Source: a virus
Length of the DNA stretch: 33,542 nt
Direction: 5' to 3' (one strand)
Virus record (IMG/VR): IMGVR_UViG_3300030104_000822
Coordinates: 1-33,542 of that record
The translations under genes were made by a program, and so were the position numbers. Below are positions 6,223-11,669 of this stretch, one piece after another (within the stretch, counting starts at the first letter, position 1; every line of letters begins with the position of its first letter). The notes beneath the pieces were generated by a model. It did not search any database and had not been told where the DNA came from. It saw only the letters and a list, made by a program, of their open reading frames with translations.

Positions 6223-6681
6223 ATGAGTGTAATAAGTGGAACTGCTTACTGGGCGAGCATACAAAGCCCAAACACAAAGTTTGAACCAAGCTGGCAAATA
6301 GATGTTGGTAATCTAGATGATGCTAACAAAGCTATTGCAGAGAGTGATGGTCTCAATATAAAGACTGATGAGACTAAAGGAGATTATGTTACCATCAAAA
6401 GAAAAGTTAAGAGAAAAGATGGTAATGATAATACTCCACCTGTAGTAGTTGATGCACAGAAAAGACCTATGATGGATTTAGTAGGTAATGGTTCTAAAGT
6501 TAATGTACTATACACAACGTATGAGTGGAAGTACGCAGGTAAGGAAGGAATATCCGCAGACCTAAAAAAGATTCAGGTTGTTGATTTAATTCCTTACGAA
6601 GAGAGAGAAGACTTTGATGTTGTCTCTGATGGTTACGCATCTGCAGAAGCAGGTGGTGAAAAAATTCCTTTTGCCTCTTAA
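6223..6681 (+). CDS. Single-stranded DNA-binding protein (T7 gp2.5-type candidate)
   Basis: A 152-residue protein with a strong ribosome site (AAAGGAG) and its own promoter. It opens MSVISGTAYWASI and contains MDLVGNGSKVNVLYTTYEW and KKIQVVDLIPYEE, which fit the beta-strand pattern of an OB-fold phage ssDNA-binding protein. The C-terminal third is acidic (EEREDFDVVSD) and phenylalanine is the third-last residue, like the acidic tails of gp2.5-type proteins that contact polymerase and helicase. The place between polymerase and exonuclease fits. Assignment rests on pattern and context, not on a diagnostic catalytic motif. Confidence 0.65.
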   Translation: MSVISGTAYWASIQSPNTKFEPSWQIDVGNLDDANKAIAESDGLNIKTDETKGDYVTIKRKVKRKDGNDNTPPVVVDAQKRPMMDLVGNGSKVNVLYTTYEWKYAGKEGISADLKKIQVVDLIPYEEREDFDVVSDGYASAEAGGEKIPFAS

Positions 6682-6690
6682 TAAGGAATA

Positions 6691-6740
6691 GTGGGAGTTC
6701 CGGCTAAAACCTCCATCCGGTAATCAGCGAGGTCTCCCAC
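6691..6740 (+). ncRNA. GC-rich pseudoknot-like RNA element in the exonuclease leader
   Basis: This 50-nt island is far richer in G and C than its surroundings. Outer stem: GTGGGAG (6691-6697) with CTCCCAC (6734-6740). Inside, CCGG (6700-6703) can pair with CCGG (6717-6720), and ACCTC (6709-6713) with GAGGT (6729-6733). The order a-b-a'-b' makes an H-type pseudoknot enclosed by a 7-bp stem, and b' runs directly into the outer 3' strand. There is no T-run, so it is not an intrinsic terminator. It ends 8 nt before the next ATG, which has no normally spaced Shine-Dalgarno. A cis-regulatory RNA controlling the exonuclease is the likeliest reading; I recognise no named class. Confidence 0.5.
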
Positions 6741-6748
6741 AACACATC

Positions 6749-7600
6749 ATGAAAAAAATAGAAACATTAGTAGAAGATATCTACAACTTATTTGAAAAGA
6801 AGAATGAAAACTTAACAGAAAAAGAAGTAGATAAATGTATAGATAATTTTGCTAAGTCTGTTAAAGTTCATGTAAAAGATTTTTTAAAACAAAGACCTGA
6901 AGAAAAACCTAGGTTGAGATTATCAACAATAGGTAGACCTGATAGACAGTTGTGGTATGATTTTAAAAAGCCACATAATAAACCTTTAGCACCAAGCACT
7001 AGAATTAAATTTCTTTATGGTTATATATTAGAAGAGTTATTAATTATGTTGTCTTCTATTGCCGGTCATAAAGTAACACAACAACAAAAGCAAGTACAGG
7101 TTGAAGGAATAAAGGGACACCAAGATTGTTTTATTGATGGAGTATTAGTAGATTGTAAGAGTGCATCTGGTATAGGTTATAGTAAATTTAAATATAATAA
7201 CTTATCTAGTGATGACCCTTTTGGTTATATACCTCAAATATCTGCATATGCTGAAGGCAATGGTGTAGAAGAGGCCGGCTTTCTAGTTATTAATAAATCA
7301 ACAGGAGAAATATGTTATACAAAAGTACATTCATTGGAGATGATAAATGCAGGAGATAGAATACAAAAAATTAAAAAAGTTGTTAAATCAAATGCACCAC
7401 CAAGTAGATGTTATCCTGCGATTCCTGATGGAAAATCTGGTAACTTTAGGCTCAATACTCCTTGTGTTTATTGCAATTATAAGTTTGATTGCTGGAGTGA
7501 TTCTAATGATGGTAAAGGACTTCGTTCTTTTAAGTATTCAACTGGGCAAAGATATTTCACACATGTTGAGAAAGAGCCTAATGTAGAAGAGATAAAGTGA
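6749..7600 (+). CDS. Cas4/RecB-like PD-(D/E)XK exonuclease
   Basis: A 283-residue nuclease. Motifs in order: a helix with YILEELLIML, the core GHQDCFIDGVLVDCKSASG (catalytic D, then D-x-K), and the helix YIPQISAYAEG (QxxxY motif), all typical of the RecB/Cas4 nuclease family. The C-terminal part has CVYCNYKFDC, a C-x2-C-x5-C cluster spaced as in Cas4, where with a fourth cysteine it holds an iron-sulfur cluster; the fourth ligand here is not certain. T7-type phages use a 5'-3' exonuclease (gp6) for recombination and host DNA breakdown, and this is the likely counterpart. The start follows the pseudoknot-like element; the stop overlaps the next GTG (GTGA). Confidence 0.8.
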   Translation: MKKIETLVEDIYNLFEKKNENLTEKEVDKCIDNFAKSVKVHVKDFLKQRPEEKPRLRLSTIGRPDRQLWYDFKKPHNKPLAPSTRIKFLYGYILEELLIMLSSIAGHKVTQQQKQVQVEGIKGHQDCFIDGVLVDCKSASGIGYSKFKYNNLSSDDPFGYIPQISAYAEGNGVEEAGFLVINKSTGEICYTKVHSLEMINAGDRIQKIKKVVKSNAPPSRCYPAIPDGKSGNFRLNTPCVYCNYKFDCWSDSNDGKGLRSFKYSTGQRYFTHVEKEPNVEEIK

Positions 7601-7941
7601 AGAAAGAACCTGATATAATACAGATAGAAAACATATTTTATTCAGAACCTATTAACTCTGAAAGAAGATTATTTTTGTCTGTAATACTTCAGGCACTATT
7701 AGATGTATCTAAAAAAATTATTACACCACAAGATAAAGTAAATAAGTCTAGAGCAGAGTCGTGGTTTTTTACAAGTGTGGGAGTAACTTGTGAAAACTTT
7801 GAATCAGTTTGCCAAATGGCAGGAGTACAACCAAGTAAAGCTAGGTCATTTGCTTATCAGGTTATACGTTCTACTGATAAAAACTTTTTAAGAAAAAGAA
7901 TAAGAAATGTTTTGAGAGGTGAAGATGACAAAGAAAAATAA
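7597..7941 (+). CDS. Conserved phage protein, possible DNA-binding helical protein
   Basis: A 114-residue protein starting at GTG 7597 in a GTGA overlap with the exonuclease stop. The central part (SRAESWFFTS, then ENFESVCQMAGVQPSKARS) resembles the helix-turn-helix-like segment of small proteins common in alphaproteobacterial phages, where an A-R-x-W-[FL] stretch precedes F-x-x-V-C-x-x-[AL]-G. The C-terminus is basic (RKRIRNVLRG). Such proteins are usually annotated as hypothetical or as putative transcriptional regulators. I cannot give a definite function. Its place between nuclease and nucleotide genes suggests a middle-phase role. Confidence 0.6.
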   Translation: MKKEPDIIQIENIFYSEPINSERRLFLSVILQALLDVSKKIITPQDKVNKSRAESWFFTSVGVTCENFESVCQMAGVQPSKARSFAYQVIRSTDKNFLRKRIRNVLRGEDDKEK

Positions 7942-8302
7942 AGATTTGACATTTGCAGAAAGTCATGCTAAACTATATGCTGATATGATAAATTATGAGG
8001 AGCAAGAAAACATGGGAATGATGGACGAAGCAATAAAAGAAACAGTAAAAAGTAAAGGCTTTGTAAAAACAGATTTAAAAAAACAAGCATTAAAAGCTAC
8101 ATTAAAACAAATAGGTGGTAATCATTATAAAGATTGTAAGATACAACCTATAGAATATATTTATGCTAATAACTTAACTTATGCCGAAGGTAATGTAATT
8201 AAATATGTTACAAGAAGTAGAAGAAAAGGTGGAAGAAAAGATTTAGAGAAAGCAAAGCACTACATAGAAATGATTTTGGAGATGGAATACAATGATGAAT
8301 AA
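7925..8302 (+). CDS. DUF3310 protein (phage nucleotide-kinase-like)
   Basis: A 125-residue protein from ATG 7925 (GTG 7919 is an alternative), with AGAGGTGAAG just upstream. The C-terminal half carries the DUF3310 signature: GGNHYKDCKIQPIEYIYANN, then EGNVIKYVTRSRRKGG and DLEKAKHYIEMIL. The family is often labelled a putative nucleotide kinase, but its activity is poorly established. The first 55 residues are charged and look disordered. It overlaps the reductase gene that follows, consistent with a shared role in nucleotide supply. Confidence 0.85.
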   Translation: MTKKNKDLTFAESHAKLYADMINYEEQENMGMMDEAIKETVKSKGFVKTDLKKQALKATLKQIGGNHYKDCKIQPIEYIYANNLTYAEGNVIKYVTRSRRKGGRKDLEKAKHYIEMILEMEYNDE

Positions 8303-10217
8303 TTATTTACCAACAGAGTATCAAAGTTTTATACACTTATCTAGATATTCTAGATGGTTGCCTGACGAAGGCAGAAGAGAAACATGGATTGAAACAGTAT
8401 CTAGATTTAGTAACTTTATGCAGATACATTTAAAGAAAAATTTAGGTGTTGAAATAGAAAGTGAAACATGGAGACAGATAGAAGATTATATTATTGGTCT
8501 TTCTGTTATGCCTTCTATGAGAGCACTAATGACTGCCGGCACTGCATTAGAAAGAGAAAACATTGCTGGTTATAATTGTTCTTATATTCCTATTGATAAT
8601 CCAAAAGCATTTGATGAGATACTTTATATTCTTATGAATGGCACAGGTGTAGGTTTTTCTGTTGAAAGACAGTACGCAGATAAGTTGCCTACTATTCCGG
8701 ATAGAGAGTTTGAAAAAACAGATGATGTAGTATCTGTCAGTGATTCAAAAGAAGGGTGGGCAAGAGCATTTAAAGACTTAATATCTTATCTTTATACTTG
8801 TAGAATACCAAAGATAAATGTTAGCAAAGTAAGACCAGCAGGTCAAAGATTAAAAACATTTGGTGGTAGAGCAAGTGGGCCACAACCTTTGGTTAATCTT
8901 TTTGATTTTGTTATTGATAAATTTAAAAATGCAAAAGGTAGAAAATTAAACTCTATGGAGTGTCATGATATTGCATGTAAGACAGGTGAAGTTGTAGTTG
9001 TAGGTGGTGTGCGTAGGTCTGCTTTAATATCTTTGAGTAATTTATCTGACCAAAGATTAAGAGCAGCAAAGTCTGGTGCTTGGTGGGAGACAACTCCTGA
9101 AAGAGCATTAGCAAATAACTCTGTTGTATATACAGAAAAACCAGATGCAGGTATTTTTATGAAGGAGTGGTTGTCTTTATATGAAAGTAAGTCTGGAGAA
9201 AGAGGTATATTCAACAGAGTATCAGCACAAGAAAAAGCTAGAGAAAATGGTAGACGTAATGGAGGTTATGATTTTGGTACTAATCCTTGTAGTGAAATAA
9301 TATTAAGACCTAATCAATTTTGTAATCTAACAGAGGTAGTTGTAAGACCTATGGATACTGAAGAAAGTCTACACAGTAAGATAGAAGTTGCTACTATACT
9401 AGGAACAATACAATCTACATTAACTAACTTTGGTTATCTTAGAAAAAGATGGCAACAGAATACTGAAGAGGAAAGACTTCTTGGTGTATCTCTTACAGGT
9501 ATTATGGATAATTCTCTTCTTAATAGAAGAAGACATAAACTACCAGAGATGTTACAAAGTATGAAAAATAAAGCTGTGGTTATTAATAAAGAGTGGGCAA
9601 ATAAATTAGGCATACCTCAGTCAACAGCTATTACTTGTGTCAAACCTTCAGGAACAGTAAGTCAATTAGTTGATAGTGCTAGTGGTATTCATGCTAGACA
9701 TAACTCACATTATATAAGAACAGTTAGAGGTGATAACAAAGACCCACTTACAGAGTTTATGAAAGAACAAGGTATTCCAAATGAGCCAGACGTAATGAAG
9801 CCAGACCATACCACAGTGTTTTCTTTTCCTATGGAATGTGATGCAGGTGCTGTATTTAGAAACACATACTCAGCTATTGAACAATTAGAAATATGGAAAT
9901 CTTATGCACAACATTGGTGTGAACATAAACCTTCCGTAACTATCTCTGTTAAAGAAGAAGAATGGGTAAACGTAGGTAACTGGTGTTGGGATAATTTTGA
10001 TTATCTTTCTGGTGTATCTTTCTTACCTTTCTCAGACCATACTTATCAGCAAGCACCTTATCAAGATATAGATAAAGAACAATATGAATCTTTACAATCT
10101 AAGATGCCGGCTAAAATAGATTGGTCTAAGTTACAAGACTTTGAGAAGGAGGATAATACTAGAGGTTCACAAGAGTTAGCATGCACTGCAGGTTCATGTG
10201 AGTTAGTAGATATTTAA
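8292..10217 (+). CDS. B12-dependent (class II, monomeric) ribonucleotide reductase
   Basis: This enzyme reduces ribonucleotides to deoxyribonucleotides using an adenosylcobalamin-derived radical. At 641 residues it is shorter than the Lactobacillus leichmannii enzyme (739), but the key cysteines match in order and spacing. C96 in YNCSYIPID and C344 in FCNLTEV form the active-site dithiol. C333 in NPCSEI is the thiyl-radical cysteine with E335 nearby; the 11-residue step to C344 matches C408-C419. C631 and C636 in ACTAGSCEL are the C-terminal shuttle pair, matching C731-C736. GGVRRSALISL and VKPSGTVSQL are further family segments. The phage therefore depends on host cobalamin. ATG 8295 is an alternative start. 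Confidence 0.92.
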   Translation: MMNNYLPTEYQSFIHLSRYSRWLPDEGRRETWIETVSRFSNFMQIHLKKNLGVEIESETWRQIEDYIIGLSVMPSMRALMTAGTALERENIAGYNCSYIPIDNPKAFDEILYILMNGTGVGFSVERQYADKLPTIPDREFEKTDDVVSVSDSKEGWARAFKDLISYLYTCRIPKINVSKVRPAGQRLKTFGGRASGPQPLVNLFDFVIDKFKNAKGRKLNSMECHDIACKTGEVVVVGGVRRSALISLSNLSDQRLRAAKSGAWWETTPERALANNSVVYTEKPDAGIFMKEWLSLYESKSGERGIFNRVSAQEKARENGRRNGGYDFGTNPCSEIILRPNQFCNLTEVVVRPMDTEESLHSKIEVATILGTIQSTLTNFGYLRKRWQQNTEEERLLGVSLTGIMDNSLLNRRRHKLPEMLQSMKNKAVVINKEWANKLGIPQSTAITCVKPSGTVSQLVDSASGIHARHNSHYIRTVRGDNKDPLTEFMKEQGIPNEPDVMKPDHTTVFSFPMECDAGAVFRNTYSAIEQLEIWKSYAQHWCEHKPSVTISVKEEEWVNVGNWCWDNFDYLSGVSFLPFSDHTYQQAPYQDIDKEQYESLQSKMPAKIDWSKLQDFEKEDNTRGSQELACTAGSCELVDI

Positions 10218-10225
10218 TTTTTTTG

Positions 10226-10254
10226 TTGCACCTAAATAAAAAAAATGTTATAAT
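10226..10254 (+). promoter_or_regulatory. Extended -10 sigma70 promoter giving a leaderless transcript
   Basis: TTGCAC (10226-10231, one mismatch to TTGACA after alignment at the fourth base and another at the fifth), a 17-bp spacer, then TATAAT (10249-10254), preceded by TGT (10246-10248), which makes an extended -10. The expected start of transcription, about 7 nt past the -10 box, falls on the ATG at 10261. The promoter follows the reductase stop and would drive the unit to 15872. Confidence 0.7.
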
Positions 10255-10260
10255 ATCCCT

Positions 10261-10404
10261 ATGGCAAGAAAAGCAATAGGAGCAATTAAGAAGTTTAAAT
10301 CTTTTTTTAAGAAGGTTACTTCTATAGGTGACTCTGTAAGAAGTAGACCAAAGAATAAACATAAACGTAGAAACTATAAAAAATATAAAGGACAAGGTAA
10401 ATGA
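10261..10404 (+). CDS. 47-residue very basic protein from a leaderless mRNA
   Basis: The frame runs from ATG 10261 to TGA 10402-10404. About 40% of residues are lysine or arginine. The N-terminal helix (ARKAIGAIKKFKSFFKKV) is amphipathic and the C-terminal half (RPKNKHKRRNYKKYKGQGK) is likely disordered and nucleic-acid binding. There is no Shine-Dalgarno; instead a sigma70 promoter ends 6 nt before the ATG, implying leaderless translation. The stop overlaps the next ATG (ATGA). Similar lysine-rich microproteins ending in a KYKGQG-like tail seem familiar from other marine phages, but I know no function. Confidence 0.6.
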   Translation: MARKAIGAIKKFKSFFKKVTSIGDSVRSRPKNKHKRRNYKKYKGQGK

Positions 10405-10649
10405 AAATAATTTTATTATTAATAGTAAGTTTAATTACAGTACAATTAAAAGCAGATGCATGGTTTGATTCAGTAGGATATAGATACTACCATGATTTAG
10501 ATAATGAACGTAAGGGTTCTAAGTTTAGAAGTTATGCTACTAAAAAATTATCTAATGATGATAGATTAAAGATAGCATATGAAAGACAAAGACCTGGTAG
10601 TGGTTTTGAATCAGGTGTGTTTTTTATAGATTACGAATGGAAGTTCTAA
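10401..10649 (+). CDS. Small exported protein, possible outer-membrane fragment
   Basis: An 82-residue protein with a clear signal peptide (MKIILLLIVSLITVQLKADA) and a mature part of about 62 residues. The mature part has alternating aromatic and polar residues (YRYYHD, FRSYATKKL, LKIAYERQRPG, GVFFIDYEWKF) and a C-terminal phenylalanine, the signature of outer-membrane beta-strands. It is too short for a whole barrel, so it may oligomerise or simply be a small periplasmic protein. It could alter the host surface or lysis. It lies in an ATGA overlap with the leaderless gene. Function is not established. Confidence 0.55.
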   Translation: MKIILLLIVSLITVQLKADAWFDSVGYRYYHDLDNERKGSKFRSYATKKLSNDDRLKIAYERQRPGSGFESGVFFIDYEWKF

Positions 10650-10650
10650 T

Positions 10651-11445
10651 ATGAATATGAAAATTAGAAATGACATGGATACAGTTTATATTGGTTATGA
10701 CCCTAGAGAACATGCGGCATACGAAGTTTTAAAGTTCTCTATAGAAATACGTGCCAAGAATCCTGTAAGAATTATACCTCTTAAAAAAGAAGCATTAATT
10801 AAAAATGGTATGTTTAGAAGAAGGTCTAATAAAATAGGCAATCAACAGTATGATGAGATAGATGGTAGACCTTTCTCTACTGATTTTAGTTTTACTAGAT
10901 TTCTTATACCACATTTAAGTTTATATACTGGTTTATCTTTATATATGGATTGTGACATGTATTGTTATGGAGATATAACAGAGTTGTTTGATATGTGTAG
11001 AGATAGTTACTATCCTGTGTGGGCAGTGCATCATAAATACGCACCTGAAAAAGGAACTAAAATGGATGGTCAAGCACAAGAACCTTACAACATGAAGAAC
11101 TGGTCTAGTCTTATGATGTTTAATAACGAACATCACTATCTTGATACGTTAAGTATTGATGCTGTGAATACACAAAAAGGTAGATGGTTACATACATTTA
11201 AGTGGTTGCCTGATGAAGAGGCAGATATAGGGCAATTACCTGAAGAATGGAACTGGCTTGATGGTCATTCATCAATAGATATAAAACCTAAGATTGTGCA
11301 CTTTACAACAGGTGGGCCTTGGTTTGCTAAATGGAAACCTAGAGGAGTAACTGAAGGTAAGTATGCTGTGAAATGGTGTGAAGATGCTAGATGGTTACAG
11401 ATGAAAGGTATTATACCTAGAGAAAAAGATTATTTAATACAATGA
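10651..11445 (+). CDS. GT8-like glycosyltransferase
   Basis: A 264-residue protein (ATG 10657 is an alternative start). The N-terminus, TVYIGYDPREHAAYEVLKFS, is the nucleotide-sugar binding start common in GT-A enzymes. LSLYMDCDMYCYGDITELF holds the DxD motif (D100-C-D102) that binds metal and the sugar nucleotide, and PKIVHFTTGGPWF near the C-terminus matches the HF-x-G-x-x-PWF end of glycogenin-like GT8 enzymes. No membrane segment or signal is seen, so it acts in the cytoplasm. It opens the sugar/methyl cassette. The acceptor is unknown: virion protein, host polysaccharide precursor and modified DNA base are all possible. Confidence 0.8.
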   Translation: MNMKIRNDMDTVYIGYDPREHAAYEVLKFSIEIRAKNPVRIIPLKKEALIKNGMFRRRSNKIGNQQYDEIDGRPFSTDFSFTRFLIPHLSLYTGLSLYMDCDMYCYGDITELFDMCRDSYYPVWAVHHKYAPEKGTKMDGQAQEPYNMKNWSSLMMFNNEHHYLDTLSIDAVNTQKGRWLHTFKWLPDEEADIGQLPEEWNWLDGHSSIDIKPKIVHFTTGGPWFAKWKPRGVTEGKYAVKWCEDARWLQMKGIIPREKDYLIQ

Positions 11446-11669
11446 GAGAACTAACAAATACATTATATATGTCTTTGAGATGCCATTATAAGAGTCAAGT
11501 AAATAAAGCATTATATCAACTTGACTTGGCATTTCAAAAACCTGTTGCAATAGGAGAACATCCTAAGTTAGTAGATGATTGTGTTATTTTAATTAAACAG
11601 TTATCAGAAGCGGAAGAAGCATTAGAAACATTGGAGAAAAATTTTGGAATCTACAAAGAAAGAAGTTAA
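11442..11669 (+). CDS. Small helical phage protein of unknown function
   Basis: A 75-residue protein in an ATGA overlap with the glycosyltransferase stop. It starts MRELTNTLYMSLRCHYKSQV, contains KPVAIGEHPKLVDDC, and ends in an acidic helix (LSEAEEALETLEKNFG). Two antiparallel helices around the IGEHP turn are likely. The same layout is familiar from hypothetical proteins of marine phages, with no function known to me. Its last part carries the Shine-Dalgarno and TTG start of the next gene. Confidence 0.65.
   Translation: MRELTNTLYMSLRCHYKSQVNKALYQLDLAFQKPVAIGEHPKLVDDCVILIKQLSEAEEALETLEKNFGIYKERS

Noticed and set aside
6691-6740. Intrinsic terminator or self-cleaving ribozyme (HDV-like, hammerhead or twister)
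   Set aside because: There is no T-run after the stem, and the catalytic core sequences and strand order of these ribozymes do not fit the pairing. A regulatory pseudoknot is a better reading.
7946-7974. TTGACA-N17-TAAACT with an upstream TGC, a possible promoter before the reductase gene
   Set aside because: The -10 matches only four of six bases and lies inside the DUF3310 coding region. It may be weakly active but is not strong enough to list as a feature.
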